Below, one piece after another: positions 49,962 to 63,471 of a stretch of 64,000 bases of DNA (its first letter is position 1; the number at the start of each line of letters is the position of its first letter). The stretch comes from Rotaria socialis. Lineage: Eukaryota; Rotifera; Eurotatoria; Philodinida; Philodinidae. Where the stretch lies: assembly GCA_905331475.1 (NCBI GenBank), contig CAJNYU010000007.1:310001-374000 (forward strand), in the 5' to 3' direction. A model generated the notes under the pieces. The model did no database searches and was not told the DNA's origin. It saw only the letters and a program-made list of their open reading frames with translations. A program made the position numbers and the translations under genes.

Positions 49962-52900
49962 CCAGATTTATCCATTTTCGGGTCGGAAGGAGTATCTTTT
50001 TTTCTGCGGGTTTCTGCTGGAAATTCATGGATTCACGCGCTGGAATCATCGACCTAGACAAACAATTGAAGTAGTTGAACGATGCGATTGATAAATTAAA
50101 CAATAAAATGGATACGTTATCGTATTCTATTGTCTTAGCAGTAGTAAATTAGAATCCGTTTTTATTAGAATTAGAAAACCTATCATATTTCACACTTTAG
50201 ATAATGGCTTCAATGTCATTATTCATAGAAATTTAATTTTTTTCTCATTTTTTGTTTCTCGCTTATCCTCTGTTTTCAAAAAACTAAAATACGTAACTGA
50301 TTATATATATCAGTAAACAGATTCTGTTCTGTTTATTGTTTTTATCTACATGTTTTTTGAAAAAATAGTCCTTACAAAACATGACTATTCTTTCTAAAAC
50401 AAAACTAAATAAAATATTCTTATCGAAAAAACTTCCAAAACAACAGCACGCTTGGATGTTCATAAATAGGTATATAAACCGTGGTATTATGTAAATTGGT
50501 TCAACATTACTTAGATATCTTTATCGTCATTTTAGCGGGTTTTATAGGTTTGAAAATTCGTTAATCGATAACTCATCATTTAATATGAAATATTTAGCAT
50601 TTGAAATACGTTTTTCGTATTGAGACAGTGCGTTGAAGTAATGAAAACAGTAATTGAAATATTTTAGTTTTATCTTGTATCAATCTCTCTCTCTATTTTG
50701 CTTTAATTAAAGAAATTAAAGATCATACGGCTCCTATGTCGTACAAGCCGATCGAAAACCGCCAGCTAACCGCAGTTATTTAAACCATTTAAACTACTTT
50801 ACAGCGTGAAAACCGACGATTAACCAGACAAGCAATTGGTTCACCCTCACACATAAACATATAGCAATGATTACCTGTTACAAGTGCAACGGACACTTCG
50901 AATAGAAACGTGGTATATGTAACCGAGATTAATTGCTACATGTGTATACCACGATGAATCTACTATTGGCCGTGGTATAGAATATTGGTAAATACCTCTT
51001 ACATATTATAATATTGTAAATGAAATTGGTATAAAACACGATATTGGGATATCTTTCACCTAATTGGAAACTATCATCCGCTTTCTTTGTGTATCGTATA
51101 TGGTTTATTTTTAGAAGATACTGCCTGATATTTGAAGTGTATCATTCGTCGATATGCCACCTATTGAAAGTATCATTTCACCTGATAGTATCTCATTGAC
51201 CGAAAGCATCTACCATGTTGCTTGTGATTCTTCTGTCTGTCGTTTGTTTCGACATATCTCATACGTTGTCACAGCTGTGAATGATTGTTGCTATATACTT
51301 TACGTTGGTTTTACCATTTTGAGTGACGGAAAAATGGTTCTAATAAGATCTACGCACAAACAAAAGTTCCATAATTAGAATTGAGGATGGATCATCTTGA
51401 GCTTGTCCTACACATAGAACATGTTTGTAATTTGATTTACTTGATAATAACATGCAATGCAACAATTTTCGTACGCTTCTAATGTTAAACTCGGTTAGAC
51501 CATATTGTTCGCTTCTACACTAATCAAGATACCAATTAAATTTTGGTTTTGTTTGAAAGAGTAACTTCTCAGCTAATATTTTTATTTAGAATTGTTTTTT
51601 TTAATGAATCTACGAAGGTAAAAAATGACATCGAACTGAAAACATCGAAAGAAACTCGTGACATTTTCAATGCTCAGATAATTTTAGTCTCACAAAGTAA
51701 ATTAAAATTAAAAAGAATCAATTCAAATATATATTAATATTAACTTCGATAAAACCTTTTTTTAAGCTCATTCTTGACTGTTTAGTGAAACAAAATTTAG
51801 AATGGAATATGCCAAAGTTTAGTTAACATCAGTTTGATTGACACTCAAGTTCAAAGACCTGATTATATTTCAATTCTATTCAAATATTGGAGCAAAATGA
51901 AGGATTTGGGCTCTATTTCATAATAAAATAATTGTATTGTAAAACAGGTATATCGTAAATTAAAAATATCTAAATATTTTTCAAAAATAATTTTCGTATG
52001 GACTATTGACATATGAGATATTTTTACACATAGATGTTGAGATTTTACTGACAATAATTGAAATACTAAATAATATATGTTCAAATAGTCATTATAAACT
52101 ATAAATATAATATTTAAATAGTCTTAGACAACTGAAATTAATTGAGTTAACTTTGAAATAAATATAATTTATAAATGAATTTTTTCCTAAAAACAAACAA
52201 TCTACAGAAAAAATACTCTCAATAAGCTGAGTTTTTTCCCTAAATATTTCGTTCAATTGACTTCATTACAATTCAACTTGAGAAAACAAAAAATGTTAAT
52301 TTATTCTTTTCTTTAAACAGAATTGAAATTCTATGAAACCTTAGAGATGTTAACTTTTTATTTGGAAAAACTAGTCAATTTAGGATCCAATTTAAAATCA
52401 ACGATGAGATGAAACGAAGGCAAAAGATTCAATGAGAAATATTTCGCGAAAAATATACATGAAAATAGAAAAGTTTCTTAAAACATAATTTTGAGAAACT
52501 ATTCATGTTATATTAATCCCAATTGATATAGTTTAGTTGTATTCTTCTGCAGAAGTGCAATTTATTTTATTCGGATGTGTTCTTAGAAGACCTTGAATAA
52601 ATTTTGTTTAAGAATTGTTTCTAATCCTGAAAAATCCTTTCAACAAAAATCGATTGAAATTAGAGATTAGATTTTTAATAAAACTTTATTTGATTATTTA
52701 AATAAAATATATTGACAAATATTTCGACAATATCTCAATGAATTCATAAATTTGAGATCTAAAAATAATTAACTGAATTTTGATAGTTTTCAAATAGTCT
52801 CTGTTTAATTAATAATAAAACAAAAAGAAACAAATATTCATAAGCAAATAGAATCAATTTTGGTTTTATCAGGCATGAAAAATAAAAAATAATGATTAAA

Positions 52901-53775
52901 ACAAATGAAATCGGATAGAAAAATACTTATCTTTGATAAATTTGCTGGCAGTAAAAAAAATTCTTTTTCTTGTTTATATATAAATTCATATCAAATTATT
53001 TCTTAACATGATTTTTAAGTTCGTAGGTAAATAATGAAAATTGAAACGGAATATTTATTCATACTGTTATTTAATTAGAGTATGAAGTTTTTAAGTGATT
53101 CTAATTGAAAAATAAATAAAAAAAGAGCATTTCCTGTATTCAGATTTAAATGAACAAAAAGAAAGAATAAAATCTTTATAAGTGAAAATAAAAATTTCTA
53201 TTAGATTGATTTGTTATGAAGACACTTAGAGAATGTTTTTTTTTAATTTATTACTTTGATCTCAACTGTAAGTCTTTTCAAGAATATTTCAATTTAGAAT
53301 AGAATTTTAAATTATTTTCATTTCATAAAAGACAAAAAAAAATGAAACGAACTCTTTAAGAAAATCTTGAACAAGTCGATATTGATTAAAATGAATTTAT
53401 ACTCTTCAATAAATAATCTATTTTTGTTTCTTATTAACTCCATTTTATTATTTTTCAAATAATAAACCATTGAAATAAATTAATAATAGATTTAGAAATA
53501 AATTCTTGCTTATCTATTTCGATGAAAGATAAAATCAATACAAGTTCTGTGTTTTATTTATTTCTTTTTTCGTTGGCTATTGAATCATCAATTATTGTAA
53601 ATAAAAAGAGAATGTTTAAGCTAACTTAAATTTATTTATTTTCGATTGAAGAAGTTTAATAAAGATGAAGAAGTAGAAGAAGAAGAAGCACACTTTGAAT
53701 GACAAAAACAAAATGTAAAGAAGAAGATGATGTAAAAGAGAAGAGTTCTAAGATTAAAATAAAGATGATGAATAA

Positions 53776-55606
53776 TTATGATGCATAAACAGTCTTTTGT
53801 ATATGTGTTGCTTTTTCTTCATTTTGTTCATTTAAAAGACGCGTAACAACACTAACACCAATTCCCCATGAATCATGTGTTGTTAATATAAGATCATAAT
53901 TTGATCTTTCTTTTGCTTGTCCTCGAGCATGAATTTTAACGTATTTTCCTGAAGCTAATTTAAAACCTGATGGAATCGAATATGTTATTTCAGGCAAATT
54001 ATCAACTTTTCTTAAAAGACGCCATCCAGTTAAATCGATATCTTTATTTTTTGATGTATTTGCTAATTGAATATATTTTCCATCAGGTGAACATTCATCA
54101 ATATTAATTGGTCCTATTTTGTAAGAGAACAAAAAAAAATCAATTGGTGAAAATAAAAAATGAAAAACTAAACCTTTAGCAGATCTTTGATAAGTTGTTT
54201 TAGCTTGCATTTCAGTTTGATTGATTTTTGTATCAAGAACTGTTTTTTGTATTGATGCTGAATTATCATATTGAGATTGTTTTATTATCGATGCTGATGA
54301 GATATTTGATGTAATTTGAGTTTTTGAAGAAGTTTCTTTGATTTTATTAACATGAGCTTCTTCGGATTCCAGCAAGCGTCTATACGTATTAATTTCAAAT
54401 TCAAGTGAAGATTTATTTGAAAGAATTTCATCATATGAATTCATTAATTGATTTAAACGAGAACGAAGTTCTAAGATTTCTCTTTCACGTGTATCAATTA
54501 AATCTCCATTTTCTAAAATGAAAATAAAACACAAATCAGTATTATTTGTTGTTGTTATTATTTTTTTTTTCTAATATAAAAATCAATTCACCTCGTTTAA
54601 GTGTTTCAAGTTTCGATTCCAATTGACTCATTTGTTGTAAATAATTATTATAATCTTGTTGTAAATCGAACATTTCTTTTTTCGTTTCATTTATTGAAAC
54701 TCTTAATTGATTTGAATTATCTTGATTAACTAATTGATTTTGTTGTTGTTGTTTTTGTTGTTGAGCTTGTTGAACAATTTCATCAGTTTTTATTTTATAA
54801 TATTCTTCAAGTTCTAATCTTTGTGAACGTGAGAGATTTTCAAAATCATTTCGAATTTCTCTTATGGCTCTTTGAAGTTCATTTTTATAAAAAGTTGTTG
54901 GATCAATTCCAATATTTGGTGAAGATAAATTTCTCAATTCATTCATTTCTTGTTCATGAATAGCTGAAAGAAAAGGTATTTGTTCTTCAAGTGTTTGTTT
55001 TTCATTTTCAATTTTAATTCTTGCCATTGTTTCTTGATCTAATTCAATTAATAAACGTGAAATTTCTTCATATAAATGTTTCATTTCGTTTCGATATTTT
55101 TCAATATCGGACATTGCATCAGCCATTAAACGTTGAACATGTTCAAATTCTCGTTGATTTTCATCAATTGTTGATTGAAGAGAATTCATTTTTAACTTAT
55201 CTTGATTAGTCCATTGATTAATATCATCAACTAATTTTTTATAATAAATTAAATCAAATTCAGCTCTTTTTGAACGTATTTCAGCTTTCGCTTTTTCAAC
55301 AGTGGCTAAGTCAATTTGTTTTCGTAAATTATTTAATGCAGGTTCATATTCAGATTTATATTTATCAGAATCTAAACCCCATTTTGATCTTAATTGATCT
55401 AATGTATTTTGTAATTGTTTATTTGTTTGCTCAAAATATTTAACTCGATCAAGATAAGATGAAAATCGATCATTTAATTCACTTAGTTCTTGTTTTTCAT
55501 GATCACGTTGTTCACGCATTAATGTTAATACTTCACCTTTTCCAACATCTGATACTGGTCGAATACCATGTTCAACTGTACGACGTATTGTTCGTGTTGT
55601 ACTCAT
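53776..55606 (-). CDS. Cytoplasmic intermediate filament protein with lamin tail domain
   Basis: Structural protein forming 10-nm filaments by coiled-coil assembly. Three exons (55606-54592, 54512-54174, 54113-53776) close in phase for 563 residues. A short head (MSTTRTIRRTVEHGIRP) leads to the rod start EKQELSELNDRFSSYLDRVK at about 35. Long heptad regions follow, and the rod ends with the hallmark LEFEINTYRRLLESEE near 375-390. After a Ser/Thr/Gln linker, exon 3 encodes a lamin tail domain (INIDECSPDGKYIQLAN, DLTGWRLLRKV, YSIPSGFKLASGKYVKI, HDSWGIGVSV). There is no CaaX box and no clear nuclear signal, so it is a protostome-type cytoplasmic filament rather than a nuclear lamin. Coil 1B appears long, as in lamins and invertebrate filaments. 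A Gln-rich run lies near 275-290. The stop follows VYAS. Confidence 0.93.
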
Positions 55607-58217
55607 TTACAGATCTTTACTCTTCTAAAACAGAATTTAATTATATACATAAACGATCTTCTTTACAAAAATCTACAGATGTCACTTTTTTATTTTTAAT
55701 TAAGTTTTAAAATATATATCCATTCATATATTTCTAAGTTTTATTTTCAATCCTAATATTTTTTTATTCTATTTAGTTTGAATTTGAATTAAATAATTCT
55801 TTTGAAAAAGTTAATAATAAAAACGAATTCTACAATAGACATTTGTCCAAAATGGCGCATTTCTATAAGCAAAACTAAAAAGAAAACCTAACTTTTTTGA
55901 AAAACGAAAAGAAATCTTCTAGATATAAAAGAAAATTTAATTTAAAAGTAAAATTCTAGTAAAGATCTATGAAATAGGAAAAGAAAATGATCAATTTTAT
56001 TGATGCTTTAAATATATTTTTACCTGTTAGATCTAATAAAAATAACAAGGAAAAAAGAGTCCGCTTGTCTCTCTCTCTCTCTCGTTTTTCTGTATTCGAC
56101 AACGTTTGACTAAATGGCGAATAACTAAAGAGAACAAATGTGCTTGTGCTTGTCCCCACTGTATATATCTCACTAGTTGTTCTTCGCCCCCGACAATAAA
56201 CAGAGAATAAAGAGAGAAGAGAAAAAAAAAACTACGACTAGGTAAATATCGAGAAGAGCACATATAAAGAAAAAAAAACGACCGATGAGAAATAATCTCT
56301 GTGGCTTTTTTTTCTTGTTCTCGTTCCTTTTACTTATTTGAATAGAAGTGGTAGCAACCATTTATTTCTTTTTTTTTCTTGTTCTTCATCTCGTTCTGTA
56401 GCTGTGCGGTTGTGTGGTTATATGCATCTTAGCTTCAGTGGTTGAAACAACATCAGTTGTTTTGCCCTTTCGAAACATTTCTTCAACATCCAATCAGAAT
56501 TTATCTTTAACATTGATTTCTTTCCCTCCTTTTTCTCTTATGTATTTCTTTTTTTCTCTCTCTTCAACGATTATTACAATAAAACTTGATCTATTATCGA
56601 ATTATCAACTAGAAATTTTCACTGATGTTTTTCTTAATTAAAACATTTCCTATAATTATCAAAAGTTTTAGTTGAAAATATAGTATAAAGTAAAAACAAA
56701 CGAATAAGGGTTCGATTATTATTATTCTTAAGTATTTTTTTTCATGTAACTATATTAAAGTTGATATAAAAAGAAATGTTGCGTTTTCGATTTATTTAAT
56801 TATATAAATACGTAAATATACTCAAACGAGTTTTATTTCATCTGAATAAACGATAAATAAGACAGGTTTTTTGATAAAAGAAAAGAAGAAAATAAATTTC
56901 ATTGAAAAAGAGAAAAAAACTAAGTTGATATTTTTTTTTATTCGTATAAAATGTAAATATAGTTGTCTTATGTAAATATCGATACATATATATTTATTTA
57001 TTTATTCACGTGAAAAGATCAATGTTAATCTATTCAGATCAAATTTCTAATCTTACCGTTGTTCTCGTAAGAAGATTTAACAAATATTTTATTTTATTCT
57101 CAACTGCGAACAAGTTGTGTTCGTTATTTGAACTCTTTTAGTCAATGCACATATTTCTTTTCTCAATCAATCGATCTCGACGTTAGTTAACTGTCGCTCT
57201 CTCTCGTCAGCTATTTTTTTCTTTTTCTTTTTCTTCTTATATTGAATGAATATTATTTGCACATGGATGACATTCGACGTTATCCCCTTTGCGATAAAAA
57301 AAATCAAATGATTTATTCGTATTGATTAGCATTTATTTCTACATGATTTCTCAAAACAATATTTACTTTTTTCTGATTCTATCAAATTATATTTATATAT
57401 TCAATATTTTCATTTTAAATACAAACGAAAAAAATTGACTGAAAGTGTTTTTTCTCTGATAAAATAAATATTATGCATTAAAGTAAAATATCAAAATCGA
57501 CTGATAGAATATAAATTTTTTAGAAAAATATTTTTATTCATTGCTGAAATAAAGAAGACATTCTTTTGCATGTTAACAATATCTTAACTGATGGATATGA
57601 TTCTTGACATGAATCATAAATCTATGCCAATAAAATTGTTTTTCTTTCTCAATGTTTTTAACCAACATTTATCAAGGATTTCTGTCAACTTATTAAATCA
57701 TAAATAATTATTTGTTTCTTTCGATCAGAAAATAGAATTGATCATCGATTTCGATTAATTACTAAAGTTTTTTCTCTCAAAAAAAAGACAAAAAATAATT
57801 GAGTTAATTTAAAAATTGCCAACTAATTGTTTATAGATCGAATTTTTGTTAATAGGTAAAAATACTCTTGAAGAAACCATAAATCGTTTGTTGACATAAA
57901 CAATAAATCAAATTAACTGTCAATATAATAGAAAAATCTTAATATATCTCTAGTCAGTCAGTTTGTAACCGAAAGTAAAACGATTAGTCAATTTAGTTTA
58001 TAGTTCTTTAAAAATTTCTAAAAATTCTTAAATCAGTATTTATTTTAAGATTGTAATATTTGATTTAGATTTAGATTTAGACTAACAAGAAGCGACCTCT
58101 GATAAAAAAATAAAACGCTACATCATGGAAGAGGTTTACATAATTATCTAATGGTTAGATATATATATAGAAAATTCGAGTTGAATATATCGTAGAAATA
58201 AGATAACTAAATTGAAA
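55607..58217. other. Intergenic region between divergent genes
   Basis: It separates the filament gene (minus) from the palmitoyltransferase (plus). Pyrimidine-rich leader-like DNA lies at 56070-56090 and 57195-57240. The rest is AT-rich. Frames at 55956-56641 are of low complexity and overlap on both strands; none is called. Confidence 0.55.
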
Positions 58218-59372
58218 ATGTCTAATAACCGATGTCGACGATGTATAGGAGGAATATCACGTCGTATTCCTTGTTTTGTTGCTTGGAGTTTATTAGTTGT
58301 ATTATCATCATTATATTTTATATTTATTTGTCCATGGATAACAAATCAGTTGTCGATATTAATTCCAATAATTCAATCAATTCTATTTTTGTTTGTAATT
58401 AATAATTTTATATTTGCTATAAATATTGATCCGGGAAGATATAGTCGAGCTCCACCTGATGAAAATGATGATTCAGAAACAACATTTCATAAAACAGGTT
58501 TCTCGAACATTTTCTTTTTATAATCAAATAATCATATGAAATTTTATCTAGTTGAAATTCATGGAACACAATGTCGAATGAAATGGTGTCAAACATGCGG
58601 TTTTTATCGTCCTCCTCGATGTTCTCATTGTTCTGTATGTGATTTTTGCATTGATGTAAGTTATTATTTTTCATCTTTTATAATGTAATGATTGTTGTCT
58701 GCTTTTAAATTAAAGACATTTGATCATCATTGTCCTTGGTTAAATAATTGTGTTGGTAAGTTTTTTCTTTTTCCTTTCTAATGAAAATGAAATTCTTTAT
58801 ATATAAAGGTCGTCGTAATTATCGTTATTTTATTTGTTTCTTACTAAGTCTATTAATTCATATGTTTGTTGTATTATCATTTTGTATTTATTATATATTA
58901 AAAAATCATTCAAAAATTGGAGACATACCTTCAATAATATGTTTAATATTAATGGTGCTTATTATATTGTTAACTATTCCAGTTGTTGGTTTAACTAGTT
59001 TTCATATAATGTTAATTATTCGTGGAAGAACAACTAATGAACAAGTGACAGGAAAATTTAAATCAAATATTAATCCATTTGACTATGGATATTTAGTTAA
59101 CTGTTCACGAATATTTGCTGCTTCAAGACCACCAAAGTTTGTTTTTTTTTCTTTTCAAAATTGCTTTTATTTAACTAAATATTTATAGATTAATATCATC
59201 AAAAAAATCTTACTCAAAAATCAAATCAACTTTATATGAAATTGAAGCAAAGAAAGAAAACATTTTAAATGGAAGAACTTCTGAAAAAGTCAGTTTTTTT
59301 CTATTCTATAAAAAATTAAATCTTTAAATTAAATTATTTTAGATAAAACATATATCAATGACTTCAGTGTAA
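58218..59372 (+). CDS. ZDHHC5/8: DHHC palmitoyltransferase, ZDHHC5/8 type
   Basis: Membrane S-acyltransferase that moves palmitate from CoA to protein cysteines. Six exons (58218-58497, 58552-58655, 58716-58755, 58809-59136, 59189-59288, 59343-59372) close in phase for 293 residues; the start is the ATG at 58218, not the in-frame TTG at 58212. Two transmembrane helices precede the Cys-rich domain: [20 protein letters not shown], then [13 protein letters not shown], then [20 protein letters not shown] with the catalytic DHHC at 131-134. Two further helices follow. [13 protein letters not shown] supplies the TTxE motif and matches ZDHHC5/8 closely, as does INPFDYG. The tail is about 50 residues, far shorter than the long C-tails of vertebrate ZDHHC5/8. 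Either the family member is short or more exons lie past 59372 (GTAAAA follows the stop). Confidence 0.9.
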
Positions 59373-61258
59373 TAGGTAAAAAGATTTTTATTAGTTAATT
59401 TTTTATTGCGTTGTTTTCTTTTCATTCTATTTAAAAGACTTGGTGATATTAAAATGAGAAATTTTAATTTAATATCAATATTAAATTGTTGATTTTAATT
59501 TAAACCTAAATAACAAAAATGCAATATTTGAAATAGATTTCAAATGTCAAATTAATGGGCAATCAATTATAAGGATTTATCTCTCTTTCTGTCTCATTTA
59601 TTTATTTATTTTTATAAAGATTAAAAAAACAAAAGAAAAGAAATTTCTTACGAAACAATCGATGTCATTTCTTTCTTTTTTCCCAATTTTCAATAAAAAA
59701 AAGTCAAGCAAGTAAATGAAGAAGAATGCTTCTTTTTTTAATCAAAAATGACTGTTTGTCATTAAGATTTGCTTAAAACTTGTGTCAACATGATGCATAA
59801 AAATCGTTCTGATTAATTATACTGTTACAAAGAAGATTTCTTTTTCAAATAGAATTGATTAATGCAGAATATTCATTTTTTTCAATGTTAATTATTTAAA
59901 ATGAATGTATTCGAAATGCTAACAACTTTTCTAATCAATTAATTTCATTAGAAACCTTCGTAATCAATACTAGATGGAGTATTAGCATACTAATATGATA
60001 TGTATTGATAAAGAAATTCGTTCGATTTTGTAAATATTCTTCATATTAAATTTAATTAATTTTAATAATACAGAAAAACATTTCAGTGTCGAAAGATAGT
60101 TTCATTCCATATTAAAATTGTTTCTTTTAAACTAAATAGAATGTTTCAAGCGTGCAAAAATTGTCCACAAAGAAGTTTACTCGCAAAAAATTGAGACTGT
60201 TTAAAACTTAGATAAAGAGAAAAGATTTCTGTTTTTTTTTGCGTATTATCTTCGTTCAATTGTCATTCGGTATGTTTTATTTGATGTTAATGCAAGAGGA
60301 AGAACGAGAAAATTGAAGATAAAATCTTCTATATTTAAATCTAGTCTTAAAAGATAGCTACAAACCTTTCAATTATTTTAACTTATTCTTTGGTTTTATT
60401 TTCAAATAATTTAATTCGAATCTATTTTATCGTAGAAGATATTCGATAATTTTCATTGTTTTTGAACTTAACATTGAATACTTGATAGAAATAGACTTCG
60501 ATATATTTGAAGTGATAGAAGTTTATTCGAAAAGATAAGCTAGCCTGATTATCTGTTTTAAATTATTTCAGAGAAATGTTGACATTCTAATTTTGATTAT
60601 GAATTCAATAGAAAATTGAAATTATTTATGGAATGAAATGCTAAATCTTTAATATAAATGAATGATTTTTCTTGTCAACTTTGAAATTTTATCTTCGTTT
60701 GCCTTTTACGAAAAAAATTCGGTTTATTTTAAGCCATGTCAAATACAGAGATTTCACTCAAAATGAATCGATATTTATTCAACTTGAATTATTGTTCGAT
60801 ATAAAATAAAATTAAAGAATTTTCATGATTTCAAATTAAAATAGCCAAGTCTGAAAGATTTCAATTTCTAAAATAATTTTCATATTTTAAGCGATTTTTA
60901 AAAGTCACGAAGATCATCGATAAACTTTACTAACCAAAAAATTTATTTTTATTTGCTGCTTTCACGTTTATTAAATTAATATGAGAACAATTTTCTAATA
61001 ATTCCTTGAGATTTTGAAAATCTTTATTTATTAATAGATTCATTGATAAAATTCAGATATCTCATGTTGATTCGATAGAATTTGTTAGTTTCCAATTAAC
61101 ATATATCAAACAAAAGTAAACTTTCATATTGAACTTTTATTGAATTTTATTCCGATAATTAATAGGAAAGTTTCTGACTAAAAAAAATAATAATTTTTCT
61201 TCTCTGTTACTTACATTGAATTTTGTGAATATAATCATCATTAAAAATAATACAACAA

Positions 61259-61330
61259 CCAGTGGTGGCGGAGCTACTGAGACCATTGAGATTTCAACCT
61301 CACTTGGTTTAGGCGTACTGAGCAGGAAGT
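61259..61330. mobile_element. hAT-like terminal sequence
   Basis: CAGTGGTGGCGGAGCTACTG resembles the hAT terminal form CAGTGG.GGAGC. It marks the switch from AT-rich DNA to the GC-richer right end. No partner terminus was identified. Confidence 0.35.
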
Positions 61331-61460
61331 GACTTCGTCACTAATCGATAATTGTCGTATTATGTTGAAAGTAAGATGGACATTGTTATGCGATATGGGA
61401 ACTGTAATAGCTTCTCCACAAAAATTCGGATTCAAATGATTGTTTTTGACAAAACGAATT

Positions 61461-61543
61461 CAATATAAAACTCAAAAGTTTTTCTTTCCTCGAACACTAG
61501 CAAAGATCTCNCGAGGAAAGAAAAACTTTTGAGTTTTATATTG
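61461..61543. repeat. 32-bp perfect inverted repeat with N in loop
   Basis: Arms 61461-61492 and 61512-61543 are exact reverse complements, separated by 19 bases that include a single N at 61511. Perfect identity could mean a young foldback element, or a false join of the two strands of one read across a gap. Confidence 0.7.
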
Positions 61544-63345
61544 AGGGGCAGACGTATTAAAATAACCTCTTTTGAATTGAATGTGAAAATTTCTTTTTCC
61601 CTGAAAAACTGCAATAAAAGCAGTATTTTCAATATGCACAAAAATATTTCTCTTCACAGAAATTTAACAGCCATACGAACGGTGTAAGCAAGCAACTCTA
61701 GAAATACGACGATGTTTTTTGAAAACTCAAATTCTTTTCAGAGAGCTTCAATTTTTGGGTGAGCGTCAACAATATATGCGTCTGCGATATTGAATCAGTT
61801 TTCTTTGAAATTTTTTGTCTCGAAGAGTGCAATAAGAATAGAATTTTTAGGAATTTGCATAGTCATTTTTACTTCGCGACAAATTGTGTTGAATTTCGTA
61901 CAATTCTATGGGGCTGCCTCAAAGATCGAGTTTTGCACGTTGAACTTATCCGGCTGATTAAATACGGTCACACGATACGCGCTGCATACAGTCATATGCA
62001 AGCCTTATAAGTATACTGTGTACGAGAAAAACGCGGCCGTAAAACAACGACCTGGATTACGGGCTGTATTTAACACTTTACGACCGTACATGGGCCGTGT
62101 TGTTCGGCCAAAGTAGTTGGATGGAATCAAGCTTTTCGTGTATTATAAACCCCGAGAAAAAATGAGCACTAGCATCCATGCGAAAACTGTCTTGGTTGTC
62201 TCGGGACACTTCAGCACTTGTTGTAATTTATTATTCAATAACGAGGAAAGAAAATTGAATTTTGAAGCTTTTAGTTATATCCCTCTTATCCATTTCGTTT
62301 TTGTTTATTTACAAGTGCTAAAAAACGTATTTGGCGCTTCGATAAAAGTTTGGTCGTCGAATGTCGGTTGGATGGATCCTATGAGCCTTGATTAAATTCA
62401 AGACGCTTCGTTGTTCCTGGCAACACCGTAGAAGTTTTATTGCAATATTTAGTTCGTATGAAAATTCTTCAAACTTTCGACATGTCAATGTCAAACGAAA
62501 GTTGTTCTTAATTGTCGTAAACCATTTAGCCGAGTTTAATCCAACTGAAACACTTGTTTTTCAGTTTTTTTGAAAAACTGTTGATGTCGGATTTAACTGT
62601 ATTTCATCGGCTGAATTAAATAAGCGTTTGTTTTGGAACTTCATCAGACTTGACATTATTAAATCATGTTTAGTTTTCAGCGATGCGTAATTACTACTGC
62701 CTATTAAAAAAATAGTGATGATAACGTAAAAAGTTAAAATAGCACTCTTTGGATAACTAACAAGTTTTATATTATATGTTTCAGTTTCGATCAAGCTATG
62801 TAAATATGCATAAGGCACGATTCGATATTGTCACATACCATACTTGTTTTTGTAAGTATCACTGATCTATAAGCAAAAAATAAAATTGTGGTATGTCATC
62901 GAAAATAGATAAGAGATAGTCTCCAGGCTGATCATTCCGACGGTCTTAATCGACTTCTTAAAAGACCTGAAACAGCTATAAAACGGTATAATAAGACATT
63001 CATTTCCACCTGATTTCACCATAATTCGTGAGCCCGTTTTATCAATAGGAAACGACTATTGCTTCTAATATTATTTGCAACATTTTCAGAGCTGACGGAA
63101 AGGATGCCGTTTTCTTGAACCTACCCCTAGTGGAACATCTTGTAAACAAGATCTGGAAATCTTGGTTGTATCAGATAAATCTGTGCCAAAGTCTTGGCAA
63201 GATCATGGAAAAGATATCGTTATAGACTATCCAGTCATTCACCGTTTTTTTATTCATACAGAGTTGAATATAAGCAACACGATTGAACATACGAAACTTA
63301 ATTTTTCAAAATAAGTCTTTTTCTAAATTATTTCTCGATTATTGA

Positions 63346-63471
63346 TTATTCGGGAGAATGCTGATCTCGATTGATGATCGAGAGAGGACTTCCCTAAATT
63401 GGTCTGACGGATATCGGACCAACTTAAAGCAAGTCAGATGTTGGGATCTGACTTGCTTGAGTTATTCGGGA
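63346..63471. repeat. Three consecutive hairpins between direct repeats
   Basis: Hairpin A: CTCGAT/ATCGAG, 63365-63383. Hairpin B: 63399-63407 with 63414-63422, nine pairs including one G-U. Hairpin C: 63427-63439 with 63446-63458, thirteen perfect pairs around GTTGGG. All three lie between two copies of TTATTCGGGA (63346 and 63462). The spacing suggests a structured element rather than chance. Confidence 0.5.

Larger units (their letters stand above)
46361..53775. other. 7.4-kb gene-free region
   Basis: No intact gene. Overlapping minus frames at 46516-46868 are of low complexity. A ten-base N gap lies at 48243-48252. The stretch 48230-51400 is patchily richer in GC, with broken coding-like pieces (48403-48690; 49703-49961) and a zinc-knuckle-like CYKCNGHFE interrupted by a stop at about 50880-50910. 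This suggests decayed transposons. 51400-53775 is plain AT-rich DNA and ends in a GAAGAAGA tract at about 53665-53690. Confidence 0.55.

Noticed and set aside
50880..50915. Gag-type zinc knuckle of a retroelement
   Set aside because: CYKCNGHFE is followed by stops and lacks the His-x4-Cys completion in frame.
55956..56641. Several short frames upstream of the filament gene
   Set aside because: Simple-sequence pyrimidine-rich leader DNA read in several frames; no coding signal.
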